DNA of 49,597 bases from NCBI GenBank assembly GCA_013203955.1, contig JABMOY010000057.1:1-49597 (forward strand). The letters are read 5' to 3'. Below, piece after piece: positions 26,130-34,408 of the stretch. A program made the position numbers and the translations under genes. Positions within the stretch are counted from its first letter, which is position 1; the number at the start of each line of letters is the position of its first letter. The notes below the pieces were generated by a model that saw only the letters and a program-made list of their open reading frames with translations, searched no databases and was not told where the DNA came from. Source of the DNA: Rhodospirillales bacterium. Its GTDB lineage: Bacteria; Pseudomonadota; Alphaproteobacteria; Rhodospirillales; Casp-alpha2.

Positions 26130-28730
26130 ATGGAATTTGAAAACTTCACCGACCGCGCCCGCGGTTTCATCCAATCGGCACAGACGCTGGCGCTCCGCTC
26201 CAATCACCAGCAACTGGTGCCGCTGCACCTGTTGAAGGTGCTGTTGGACGACAAGGAAGGCTTGGCGGCGAATCTGATCAATGCCGCCGGCGGCGACGCC
26301 AAGGCCGCGCTGGCGGCGACCGAGGAGGAACTCGCCAAGCTACCCAAGGTCGAAGGCACAGGCGCCCAGCAGACTTATTTGGCACCGGAAACGGCGTGCC
26401 TGTTCGAACAGGCCGCCGAAGTCGCCGAAAAGGCCAAGGACAGCTTCGTCACCGTCGAGCGCCTGTTGCTGGCGATGGCCATGGAAGCCGGTAGTCCGGC
26501 GGCCAAAGTGTTGGCGGATACAGGCGTCACCCCGCAGGCCCTGAACAAGGCGATCAACGATTTCCGCCAGGGCAAGACGGCGGACAGCCGCTCGGCCGAA
26601 GACAATTATGACGCGCTCAAGAAATACGCCCGCGACCTGACGGCGGCGGCGGCCGACGGCAAGATCGACCCGGTCATCGGCCGCGACGAGGAAATCCGCC
26701 GGACCATTCAAGTCCTGTCACGGCGCACCAAGAACAATCCGGTGCTGATCGGCGAGCCCGGCGTCGGCAAGACCGCCATCATCGAAGGCCTGGCGATGCG
26801 CATCATCCAGGGTGACGTGCCGGAAAATCTGAAAACCAAACGCCTGATGGCGCTCGACCTGGGCGCGCTGGTCGCCGGCGCCAAGTTCCGGGGCGAGTTT
26901 GAGGAACGCTTGAAAGCGGTGTTGGGCGAAGTCACCGCGTCCAACGGCGAAATCATCATGTTCATCGATGAAATGCACACCATCGTCGGCGCCGGCGCGG
27001 CGGAAGGCTCCATGGACGCATCGAACCTGTTGAAACCGGCGCTGGCCCGGGGCGATCTGCACTGCGTCGGCGCGACAACGCTCGATGAATTCCGCAAGCA
27101 CGTCGAAAAAGACGCGGCCCTGGCCCGGCGCTTCCAGCCGGTGTTCGTATCCGAGCCGACCGTCGAAGACACCATCTCGATTCTGCGCGGTATCAAGGAA
27201 AAGTACGAACTCCACCACGGGGTGCGCATCCAAGACGCCGCCCTGGTATCGGCGGCGACGTTGTCCAACCGCTATATCTCCGACCGCTTCCTGCCGGACA
27301 AGGCCATCGACCTGATGGACGAGGCGGGGTCGCGGCTCAGGATGGAGATCGATTCCAAGCCGGAAGAGATCGACGAGATCGACCGCCGCATCATTCAGTT
27401 GAAGATCGAGCGCGAGGCCTTGAAAAAGGAATCCGACAAGGCATCGAAAGACCGGCTGAAGACGTTGGAAAAAGATTTGGAAAAACTGGAAGCCGAATCG
27501 GCGACGCTGACCGAGCAGTGGGAATCCGAAAAAGGCGCGCTTGCAGATTCCACCAAGGTCAAGGAAGAGCTCGACCGTGCCCGCATCGCCCACGACCGGG
27601 CGCTGCGCGAAGGCAAGTACGAGGAAGCCGGCGAATTGCAATACGACCTGATCCCGCGCCTGGAAGCCGAAATCACCAAGGCCGAAAGCGGTGATGGCGA
27701 AACCAATGGCCTGATGGTCGAAGAAGCGGTGACGTCCGAGCACGTGGCGGCGATTGTGTCCCGCTGGACCGGGATTCCCGTCGACAAGATGCTGGAAGGC
27801 GAGCGCGAGAAGCTGCTGCAAATGGAAGAAAGCCTACGGGCCCGCGTCGTCGGCCAGGAAGAGGCTTTGGAAGTCGTGTCCGACGCCGTCAGGCGGGCCC
27901 GCGCCGGGCTTCAGGACACGTCGCGCCCCATCGGCTCGTTCATGTTCTTAGGCCCCACCGGCGTCGGCAAGACGGAATTGTGCAAGGCGTTGGCGGAATT
28001 CCTGTTCGATGACGAGCAAGCGCTGGTCCGCGTCGACATGTCCGAATACATGGAGCGTCACGCCGTCGCCCGGCTGATTGGGGCGCCGCCGGGCTATGTC
28101 GGTTATGACGAAGGCGGCTCCTTGACCGAAGCCGTCCGCCGCCGGCCTTATCAGTTGATCCTGTTCGACGAGATCGAAAAGGCTCATCCGGATGTTTTCA
28201 ACGTATTGCTGCAGGTTCTGGACGACGGGCGCCTGACCGACGGCCACGGGCGCACGGTCGATTTCCGCAACACCTTGATCGTGATGACGTCGAACCTCGG
28301 CGGTGATATTTTAGCGGCACAGGAAGACGGCCACGATTCATCGGAAGTCCGGGGCCAGGTGATGGACGTGGTTAAGACAGCCTTCCGGCCCGAATTCCTC
28401 AACCGCCTCGACGAAACGGTGCTCTTCCACAGGCTCAAGCGCGAACACATGGACGCCATCGTCGATATTCAACTGGGACACCTCAGAAGCCTTCTGGCCG
28501 ACCGCCGGGTGGCGCTCAACCTCGACAAAGCCGCCGCAGCCTGGCTCGCCGATCAAGGCTACGATCCGGTCTATGGCGCTAGGCCGCTGAAACGCGTCAT
28601 CCAGCGGGCGTTGCAGAACCCGCTGGCGTCGCTCATTCTGGAAGGCCGGATCACCGACGGCGAAGAGGTTAAGGTATCGGCCGGCAAGGACGGCCTGACC
28701 ATCAACGGCATCAAGGCGCAAGCGGCTTAA
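26130..28730 (+). CDS. clpB: ATP-dependent disaggregase ClpB
   Basis: An 866-residue Hsp100 chaperone that pulls proteins out of aggregates together with DnaK. The N-domain covers residues 1-145. The first AAA+ domain has Walker A GEPGVGKT at 208-215 and Walker B MFIDEMHT. The middle coiled coil covers about 400-525. The second AAA+ domain has Walker A GPTGVGKT at 608-615 and Walker [11 protein letters not shown]. The substrate-binding pore loop (GYVGYDEGG) is present. Length and layout are normal. Confidence 0.98.
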   Translation: MEFENFTDRARGFIQSAQTLALRSNHQQLVPLHLLKVLLDDKEGLAANLINAAGGDAKAALAATEEELAKLPKVEGTGAQQTYLAPETACLFEQAAEVAEKAKDSFVTVERLLLAMAMEAGSPAAKVLADTGVTPQALNKAINDFRQGKTADSRSAEDNYDALKKYARDLTAAAADGKIDPVIGRDEEIRRTIQVLSRRTKNNPVLIGEPGVGKTAIIEGLAMRIIQGDVPENLKTKRLMALDLGALVAGAKFRGEFEERLKAVLGEVTASNGEIIMFIDEMHTIVGAGAAEGSMDASNLLKPALARGDLHCVGATTLDEFRKHVEKDAALARRFQPVFVSEPTVEDTISILRGIKEKYELHHGVRIQDAALVSAATLSNRYISDRFLPDKAIDLMDEAGSRLRMEIDSKPEEIDEIDRRIIQLKIEREALKKESDKASKDRLKTLEKDLEKLEAESATLTEQWESEKGALADSTKVKEELDRARIAHDRALREGKYEEAGELQYDLIPRLEAEITKAESGDGETNGLMVEEAVTSEHVAAIVSRWTGIPVDKMLEGEREKLLQMEESLRARVVGQEEALEVVSDAVRRARAGLQDTSRPIGSFMFLGPTGVGKTELCKALAEFLFDDEQALVRVDMSEYMERHAVARLIGAPPGYVGYDEGGSLTEAVRRRPYQLILFDEIEKAHPDVFNVLLQVLDDGRLTDGHGRTVDFRNTLIVMTSNLGGDILAAQEDGHDSSEVRGQVMDVVKTAFRPEFLNRLDETVLFHRLKREHMDAIVDIQLGHLRSLLADRRVALNLDKAAAAWLADQGYDPVYGARPLKRVIQRALQNPLASLILEGRITDGEEVKVSAGKDGLTINGIKAQAA

Positions 28731-28747
28731 GGGATTCTCGACACTTC

Positions 28748-28836
28748 TCATCCTTCGAGATACTCCGCTCCTCAGGATGAGGCCCTCTCAATTTTGAAAC
28801 TAAGGCCCTCATCCTGAGCCTGTCGAAGGATGAGGG
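28748..28836. repeat. Dispersed palindromic repeat after clpB
   Basis: CTCATCCTTCGAG...CCTCAGGATGAGG at 28748-28782 and CCCTCATCCTGAGCCTGTCG, AAGGATGAGG at 28807-28836 are opposite-facing copies of one unit. Each can fold alone and the two can pair with each other. It could act as a terminator for clpB. It is related to the repeats at 122-147 and 2820-2946. Confidence 0.8.
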
Positions 28837-28868
28837 TTTGCAAAATTTGGAGTAATGATTGATTTTTC

Positions 28869-28903
28869 CAGCTTAATTAGCTAAGTTAAGTAAACTAAGT
28901 TAA
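28869..28903 (+). promoter_or_regulatory. Probable operator of the Phd/VapC pair
   Basis: An AT-rich stretch has CTTAATTAGCTAAGTTAAG, an inverted repeat with TTAGCTAA at its centre, and a second CTAAGTTAA. These repeats lie 17-50 bases before the antitoxin start, where Phd-type antitoxins bind to repress their own operon. Inferred from position and symmetry. Confidence 0.45.
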
Positions 28904-28919
28904 ATGTTGGAACTCCGCC

Positions 28920-29153
28920 ATGACCCAGACCACCATCCACGCCGCCAAGACCCATTTGTCGAAGCTCATCAAGCGAGCCTGCGCCGGGGAAGATATCGTC
29001 ATCGCCCGCGGCAAGACGCCCCTGGTCCGTCTGGTGCCGGTGGATGCTCCCGAACAGGGCCGCCGTTTTGGGGCCATGCGCGGTCGTGCGCGTGTTGATG
29101 ACGCATTTTTCGAGCCCTTGCCGGCAGACGAACTGGACACCTGGGATAACTAA
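28920..29153 (+). CDS. Phd/YefM-family antitoxin
   Basis: A 77-residue antitoxin. The N-terminal DNA-binding part (TTIHAAKTHLSKLIKRACAGEDIVIARGKTPLVRLVPV, residues 4-41) is typical of the Phd family. The C-terminal part, which should wrap around the toxin, includes GRRFGAMRGRARVDDAFFEPLP. It is followed within three bases by the PIN-domain toxin. Confidence 0.93.
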   Translation: MTQTTIHAAKTHLSKLIKRACAGEDIVIARGKTPLVRLVPVDAPEQGRRFGAMRGRARVDDAFFEPLPADELDTWDN

Positions 29154-29155
29154 AT

Positions 29156-29542
29156 ATGCAAGCTCTCCTCGACACCCACGCGCTTCTCTGGTGGCTGGAC
29201 GGCGATAAGCGGCTGTCGAAAACGGCCCGCGACTTTATCGGCGAAGAGGCGAACGTCATCTTCGTCAGTGCCGCCTCGGCCTGGGAGATAACGACCAAGG
29301 TCCGTATCGGCAAGCTGCCCGGCGCCCAAGAAGTTGCCGCCGAACTTGCGGCTTCGGTCACGGCGCAGGGGTTCTCGGAACTGCCGATCAGCCTTGCCGA
29401 CGGTGCCCGCGCCGGAAGCCTGCCGGGGCCGCACCGCGACCCCTTCGACCGCATGCTCATCGCCCAGGCCCAGGCTTACGCCTTGGCGCTTATCAGCAAC
29501 GAAAAAGTCTTCGACGATTACGGCGTCAAACGGCTGTGGTAG
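29156..29542 (+). CDS. vapC: VapC-type PIN-domain toxin
   Basis: A 128-residue PIN-domain ribonuclease. The acidic residues that bind magnesium are visible: D6 (LLDTHALLWW), E in SAWEITTK and D in HRDPFDRMLIAQA. The last segment LISNEKVFDDYGVKRLW is typical of this branch. VapC toxins cut tRNA or rRNA. With the Phd-type protein it forms a complete toxin-antitoxin pair with no sign of damage. Confidence 0.94.
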   Translation: MQALLDTHALLWWLDGDKRLSKTARDFIGEEANVIFVSAASAWEITTKVRIGKLPGAQEVAAELAASVTAQGFSELPISLADGARAGSLPGPHRDPFDRMLIAQAQAYALALISNEKVFDDYGVKRLW

Positions 29543-29673
29543 GCCCGGGTCGTCCACAGGTCGCCCCCGGGTCGTTTGGGCGGCCTAGGATTCCCGAAAA
29601 TTATCCCTATATATTGAGCTTCCCCCTGCGGTGCCGGGGGCTATGATCGCGACAACAATAGAAAAGATGAGGA

Positions 29674-30009
29674 ATGAAGATGGGATATGGGGATATTGAG
29701 AAAGACGCAAACGGCTTTCTCGTCAACATGGAAGACTGGAACCAAGACATCGCCGGCGAAATCGCCGCGGTCGAAGGCATCGGCGAATTGACCGATCGGC
29801 ATTTGGATTTAATCAATTACCTGCGGGACGAATATATCAACAACGCCGGCGTGCAGCCGAATGAGCGCACCATGGCCAAGGCCATGTCCGAGGTCTGGGG
29901 CGAGAAGGCTTCGTCGAAAGATCTTTACACGCTTTTCCCCATGCAGCCGTCGAAACAGGCGGCGAAGATCGCCGGTCTGCCGGAATCCAAGCGCAAGGGC
30001 GGTTATTGA
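29674..30009 (+). CDS. DsrC/TusE-fold protein without cysteines (RspA-like)
   Basis: A 111-residue protein that aligns with DsrC and TusE along its length (KDANGFLVNMEDWNQDIA, ELTDRHLDLINYLRDEY, LFPMQPSKQAAKIAGLP). DsrC carries two C-terminal cysteines and TusE one, which accept and pass on sulfur. Here the C-terminal arm ends AGLPESKRKGGY and the whole protein has no cysteine, so it cannot carry a persulfide. Cysteine-free relatives have been called RspA and proposed to be regulatory. The start may be the ATG at 29680, which has better Shine-Dalgarno spacing. No dsr or tus genes are nearby. Confidence 0.88.
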   Translation: MKMGYGDIEKDANGFLVNMEDWNQDIAGEIAAVEGIGELTDRHLDLINYLRDEYINNAGVQPNERTMAKAMSEVWGEKASSKDLYTLFPMQPSKQAAKIAGLPESKRKGGY

Positions 30010-30082
30010 TTTAGGCTGCCAGCGCCTGGGCCTTTATAATGGGTTCCTCTTTGGTCGGGAAAGCGCACAGGGGAGGGGTACC

Positions 30083-31270
30083 ATGACCTACAGAAGCGGC
30101 CGTCATTTTCTGCAAATTCCGGGGCCGACCAACGTGCCGGACCGCATCCTGCGCGCCATGGACATGCCGACCATGGACCACCGGGGACCGGCCTTCGCAG
30201 CGCTTGGCAAAGAGGTTCTGGCCGGGCTCAAGGGCATCTTCCAAACCAAGAACCCGGTGGTAATTTACCCGGCGTCCGGCACCGGCGCCTGGGAAGCGGC
30301 GTTGGTCAACACGCTGTCGCCCGCAGACAAGGTGCTGATGTTCGAAACCGGTCAATTCGCCACCCTGTGGGAACGGGTGGCTTCGCGCTTCGGTCTCGAC
30401 GTTGAGGTTTCTCCCGGCGACTGGCGCTCGGGCGTCGATCCGGCGCTGGTCGAGGTGCGCTTGAAGGCCGACACAGCGCACACCGTCAAGGCGGTTTGCG
30501 TCGTCCACAACGAGACCTCGACCGGGGTGACCAGCCGCATTGCCCAAATCCGCAAGGCCATCGATGCGGCCGCCCATCCGGCGCTGTTTATGGTCGATAC
30601 CATCTCGTCGCTGGCCTCCATCGACTACCGGCACGACGAATGGGGCGTCGATGTCACCGTCAGCGGCTCGCAAAAGGGGCTGATGCTGCCGCCGGGGCTG
30701 TCGTTTAACGCGATCAGCGACAAGGCCCTAGCTGCCGTCAAGGACTCTCAATTTCCGAAATCCTATTGGCGCTGGGACGACATGCTGGAAGCTAACGACA
30801 AGGGCCTGTTCCCCTATACGCCGGCGACCAACCTTCTTTACGGGCTTCGCGAAGCCATCGCCATGCTGAACGAAGAAGGCTTGAGTAATGTTTTCGCCCG
30901 CCATGCCCGATTGGCCGAAGCGACGCGCCTCGCTGTCGCCGCCTGGGGACGGGAAGGGGGGCTGGAGGTTCTTTGCCGCAACGAGGAAGAATGCTCCAAC
31001 ACCTTGACGGCGGTGTTGATGCCGGAAGGCCAGGACGCCGATGAATTCCGCAAGGTCGCCCTCGATCGGTTCGATTTGTCGCTCGGCAATGGTCTTGGTA
31101 AGGTCGCCGGCAAGGTCTTCCGCATCGGCCACCTGGGCGATTTTAACGAGCTGATGCTCATGGGCACCCTGGCCGGGGTCGAAAAGGCGCTCCGCCTATT
31201 CGGCATCAACGGCGCCCACGGCGGCGTCGAGGCGGCGCTCGACCATTTGGACGGGACACCGGGGGGTTAA
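30083..31270 (+). CDS. Class V aminotransferase, serine-glyoxylate type
   Basis: A 395-residue PLP enzyme. The start at 30083 (TYRSGRHFLQIPGPTNVPDRIL) is the family N-terminus and follows a Shine-Dalgarno (GGGGAGGGG). The PLP lysine is K198 in SGSQKGLMLPPGLSF, and D172 (MVDTISSLASID) contacts the pyridine ring. The closest family is serine-glyoxylate aminotransferase, which forms hydroxypyruvate and glycine in the serine cycle of methylotrophs and in photorespiration-like pathways. Other serine-cycle genes are not in the window, so the in vivo role is open. Confidence 0.9.
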   Translation: MTYRSGRHFLQIPGPTNVPDRILRAMDMPTMDHRGPAFAALGKEVLAGLKGIFQTKNPVVIYPASGTGAWEAALVNTLSPADKVLMFETGQFATLWERVASRFGLDVEVSPGDWRSGVDPALVEVRLKADTAHTVKAVCVVHNETSTGVTSRIAQIRKAIDAAAHPALFMVDTISSLASIDYRHDEWGVDVTVSGSQKGLMLPPGLSFNAISDKALAAVKDSQFPKSYWRWDDMLEANDKGLFPYTPATNLLYGLREAIAMLNEEGLSNVFARHARLAEATRLAVAAWGREGGLEVLCRNEEECSNTLTAVLMPEGQDADEFRKVALDRFDLSLGNGLGKVAGKVFRIGHLGDFNELMLMGTLAGVEKALRLFGINGAHGGVEAALDHLDGTPGG

Positions 31271-31276
31271 GTCCCT

Positions 31277-31321
31277 GTTTTAAGCCGGGCTTGACCTTCC
31301 AGTAACTGGAACGGCTAAAAC
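31277..31321. repeat. Hairpin between the aminotransferase and redox genes
   Basis: An inner perfect stem, TTCCAG-TAA-CTGGAA (about 31297-31311), lies inside outer arms GTTTTAAGCCG and CGGCTAAAAC. There is no long T tract on the plus strand, so it may be a processing site or a weak terminator. Confidence 0.5.
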
Positions 31322-31355
31322 GGCGGTCATATTCTCAGAACCGGAGGTTTTTTAT

Positions 31356-31622
31356 ATGAGTGAGAAACGCAAAGTCGAAGTCTTCAGCGCCGGCTGTTCC
31401 GTCTGCGATGACGCCGTCGCCAAGGTCAAAGAGCTGGCGTGCGGGTCGTGCGAGGTCAGCGTCCTCGACATGATGGACCAAAAAGTCGCCGATTACGCCA
31501 AGCGGCTCGGCATCGACTCCGTGCCCGCCGTCGCCATCAACGGCGCGCTGGCCAGTTGTTGCCAGGGCCGGGGCATCGACGAGGCGGCGCTTCGGGCCGC
31601 CGGAATCGGCAGTCCGCTTTAA
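31356..31622 (+). CDS. Small thioredoxin-fold protein with CSVC active site
   Basis: An 88-residue protein with a glutaredoxin/thioredoxin-like pattern: a strand (KVEVFSAG), CSVC at residues 14-17, and the cis-proline SVPAVAING near 55-63. It also has C29, C32 and a pair C68-C69, unusually many for its size, which might bind a metal. The Shine-Dalgarno GGAGG precedes the ATG. It overlaps the cytochrome start by one base (TAATG), so the two form an operon. Confidence 0.85.
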   Translation: MSEKRKVEVFSAGCSVCDDAVAKVKELACGSCEVSVLDMMDQKVADYAKRLGIDSVPAVAINGALASCCQGRGIDEAALRAAGIGSPL

Positions 31623-32029
31623 TGAGGTCTGTAAAAATCCTGGTCGGGGTGGTTGTCGCCCTTGGTTTGGCAGGGAGCATGGCGGCGATCGTTCCAGCGT
31701 TTGCCGGGGCCAAGGGCATGTACGACAACCCGAAAGCGCCGCCGATGACGCCCCGGCTCAACCTCGGCAAGCTCAGCTACGACGCTTTCTGTGCGTCGTG
31801 CCACGGCAAGACGGCAGGCGGCACCGACAAGGGGCCGACCTTCATCCACCGGGTCTATCATCCCGGCCATCACGGCAATGGGTCTTTCTTCATCGCGGCG
31901 AAAAAGGGCGCCCGGGCGCATCATTGGGGGTTTGGCGACATGAAGCCGGTCAAGGGCGTCACCGACGACCAACTGGGCGCCATTGTCGAATACGTTCGCG
32001 CCGTGCAGCAGGCCAACGGGCTGTTTTAG
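31622..32029 (+). CDS. Small c-type cytochrome
   Basis: A 135-residue protein with an N-terminal signal or anchor (residues 4-29, ILVGVVVALGLAGSMAAIVPAFAGA) and one haem site CASCH at 57-61. M107 (FGDMKPV) is the likely sixth ligand. A histidine-rich segment (HRVYHPGHHGNG...ARAHHWGF) lies between and could bind a further metal. It resembles small class I cytochromes that move electrons in the periplasm. It is coupled to the CxxC protein. It ends four bases inside the opposite methyltransferase gene. Confidence 0.88.
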   Translation: MRSVKILVGVVVALGLAGSMAAIVPAFAGAKGMYDNPKAPPMTPRLNLGKLSYDAFCASCHGKTAGGTDKGPTFIHRVYHPGHHGNGSFFIAAKKGARAHHWGFGDMKPVKGVTDDQLGAIVEYVRAVQQANGLF

Positions 32030-32847
32030 GATTTGCCCCGTAGGCGTTGGGCGCGGAAGGCGGCGTGGCCGACTTCTCTGCCCTCCACTGGGCGGCTTGG
32101 CTCAGAGGTTGTTTCAAAACTGAAGCCCAGTTCGTCAAAGTATTTTTCATATTCGTGAGCAAAATAAATCTGGCCGGTGGGGGCGTTGTATTCAAGCATG
32201 ACGACCTCATCGTCGTTGCTTTCGATTTCCCCGCGGGCGTTTAGGCAATAATCGAAGCCGCAAATTAAGTCCGTCATTTCGGTCGCTTTCTTCAGGCAGC
32301 GTTTGGCGACATCCGGCGATAGCATGTACAGGACCAAAGAACAGAACACGGTCGTAACCGGCAGATCCAAACGGCTGTCGAAATCCATGTCCGGGAATTC
32401 TTCGGCATTGCCGACAATGACCTGCTGTTCGGGAAAGGTTTCCCGGAGATCGTCGGCGAAAACTTTGTAAGGTTCCACGCCGACGAACCGGACATCGTCC
32501 ATAGCGTCAATGGATTGCAGATAATGAAGCAATGTCCCGTTGGCGCACCCCAGGTCAATAACGGACAGGGGGGTTCCGGCGGGATGTTTGTCCAGAACCG
32601 ATTTCAACAAATCGCGGGTCGGCTCGTGCAGGGGCTGGTAATAGGTATTTTTGTAATCATCCAACAGGTCCTGCAATTCCTTATCCGAAAGATCGAGGTT
32701 ATGGCGCTGATACCAAAAGGATTTGAGAAAATCATAAACCGTATTCTGGAATTCCGCGCCCACGGCCAGATGCTGATACGTGGGCATTCCCGGCGCCACC
32801 AAATGATCGACCGAGACATAACGAAAATCGCTGAGAACTTTCGCCAT
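32026..32847 (-). CDS. SAM-dependent methyltransferase, substrate unknown
   Basis: A 273-residue protein when started at MAKVLSDFRYVSVDHL; the frame is open further but enters the M23 gene. Motif I is VIDLGCANGTLLHYLQSI, followed by VRFVGVEPY and a conserved-looking FCSLVLYMLSPDVAKRCLKKA. The N-terminal 90 residues (AEFQNTVYDFLKSFWYQRHNL) are outside the core fold and may bind the substrate. It starts eight bases after the M23 peptidase, so the two are co-transcribed. Confidence 0.82.
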   Translation of the reverse strand: MAKVLSDFRYVSVDHLVAPGMPTYQHLAVGAEFQNTVYDFLKSFWYQRHNLDLSDKELQDLLDDYKNTYYQPLHEPTRDLLKSVLDKHPAGTPLSVIDLGCANGTLLHYLQSIDAMDDVRFVGVEPYKVFADDLRETFPEQQVIVGNAEEFPDMDFDSRLDLPVTTVFCSLVLYMLSPDVAKRCLKKATEMTDLICGFDYCLNARGEIESNDDEVVMLEYNAPTGQIYFAHEYEKYFDELGFSFETTSEPSRPVEGREVGHAAFRAQRLRGKS

Positions 32848-32854
32848 CAAGGAG

Positions 32855-34240
32855 TTACTCCTTGCCTTCCGCCAATTTGCCGACGGGTTTAAGGCCTGCG
32901 TATTGGTCATCAATGACCGAGCGCGCGACCTGGAAGTCTTCAAGCGCATCGCCCTTTAATTTTTTGCCGGACGGCATTTTAACCTTCATCGGGTTGGTGC
33001 GCCTGCCGCCGGCGAGAATCTCGTAATGCAGATGCGCCCCGGTGGACCGCCCGGTGGTGCCGACATAGCCGATGACCTGGCCTTGGCTGACGCGCATGCC
33101 CCGGCGGGCCTTCCTGGCAATCGATTTCATGTGCGCATAGGCCGTCTCATAGCGGCTGTTGTGGCGGACCTTGACGTAATTGCCATAAGCGCCGTTGCGA
33201 CCCGATTGAACGACGACGCCATTGCCTGCGGCATAAATAGGGGTGCCGCGGGGTGCCGCGAAATCGACGCCCCGGTGCATTTTGTTGTAGCCCAAGATCG
33301 GATGCCGCCGCCGCCCGAAGCCCGACGACAGCCGGGCGCCGTCGATGGGGGTGCTCATCAACGCCTTGCGGGCGCTCTGGCCCTTTTCATCGAAATAATC
33401 TGAAGTGCCGTCCGGCATGGTGAACAGGTAAATGGCGTGGCGTTTGCCCGACAGTGTCAGCGCCGCGAATTGGATATTGCCGGAATGGACGTTGCGGCCC
33501 TGGCCGTCATGAAACTGTTCGAACATGACTTCAAAGCCGTCGCCTTTGCGGATGTCGCGCTGGAAATCGACGTCCCACGAATAGGCGCGGATCAGTTCCA
33601 CCAGCACCGGGTTGGGGATGCCGGCCTTGCGTCCCGAAACGTAGAGGCTGGAATTAATTTTGCCCGAGGCCTTGGTGACAACACGCTTTAAGGTTTTTTC
33701 GATTTTCCGGGCTTTGAAACCGTCCCCGCCAGTGCTTGCGTCCGTGCGTTCGACCCGGACCGCGAGGTCATAGTCGGGTTCAACCTCAAGCCCGATGAAG
33801 CGCCCGGGCTTGGGCCCCTGGGCAGCGACGGTGCCTAGTGCCGGTGCCTGGAAGCGCAGGGCGATCTGTTGGCCGCGGCGAATGTGTTTCGGATTGTAAT
33901 GCGCAGACAAGGCGGAAATTGCGGCTTGCGTGTCGTTATTGGAAACCCCAGCGCTGTTTAGCAGGCCGGCGAAGGTATCACCGGCGCCGACGCGAATTTT
34001 ATATTGAAAAATAGGTGTCGGCGTAGCGTTCGTAACGCCTAGGTCTTGGGGTAGGTCCGGGCGCGTGGTGGTGATTCCGGCGACGGCGGTATGGGGGTTG
34101 CCCAGCGACATCGGCGCCAACGCCAAGGTACCGTCGACCTTGGCGCTACCCTTGGCAGCCGGAAAGCCGAGGATTATACCTGCGGAGGCAACGACGCTGG
34201 CAACCAGCACCGTCACGGAAAATAGTCCCTTTAAGAGCAC
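32855..34240 (-). CDS. M23 family peptidase (LytM domain, OapA-like)
   Basis: A 461-residue cell-envelope protein. Residues 1-28 form a signal anchor. Residues 80-130 resemble a LysM/OapA-type peptidoglycan-binding region (KIRVGAGDTFAGLLNSAGVS). The LytM domain covers about 300-420. The zinc ligands are H322 and D326 (HRGVDFAAPRGTP) and H405 (GAHLHYE), with H370 (AYAHM) in the active site. All are present, so it is probably an active endopeptidase. The start is GTG. Confidence 0.92.
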   Translation of the reverse strand: MLLKGLFSVTVLVASVVASAGIILGFPAAKGSAKVDGTLALAPMSLGNPHTAVAGITTTRPDLPQDLGVTNATPTPIFQYKIRVGAGDTFAGLLNSAGVSNNDTQAAISALSAHYNPKHIRRGQQIALRFQAPALGTVAAQGPKPGRFIGLEVEPDYDLAVRVERTDASTGGDGFKARKIEKTLKRVVTKASGKINSSLYVSGRKAGIPNPVLVELIRAYSWDVDFQRDIRKGDGFEVMFEQFHDGQGRNVHSGNIQFAALTLSGKRHAIYLFTMPDGTSDYFDEKGQSARKALMSTPIDGARLSSGFGRRRHPILGYNKMHRGVDFAAPRGTPIYAAGNGVVVQSGRNGAYGNYVKVRHNSRYETAYAHMKSIARKARRGMRVSQGQVIGYVGTTGRSTGAHLHYEILAGGRRTNPMKVKMPSGKKLKGDALEDFQVARSVIDDQYAGLKPVGKLAEGKE

Positions 34241-34408
34241 GCGGAATTCTCCCGCTTTAAGTTTGGAACCGAGTTTTCCTCGATTCTCTTAATTGAATCA
34301 AACCTATGCGGACAACCCTTAAGAAATCGTTGCATTTTTTAGGCTCCCAGGCCAAAAAAAGTGTCAGGAATGGTGGTAACCATGCGGTTTTTCTAGGATG
34401 GGCGGGCA

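Noticed and set aside
26718-27821. Open frame of 367 codons antisense to clpB
   Set aside because: The plus-strand clpB is unambiguous; the antisense frame reads His/Arg/Gln-rich sequence without motifs.
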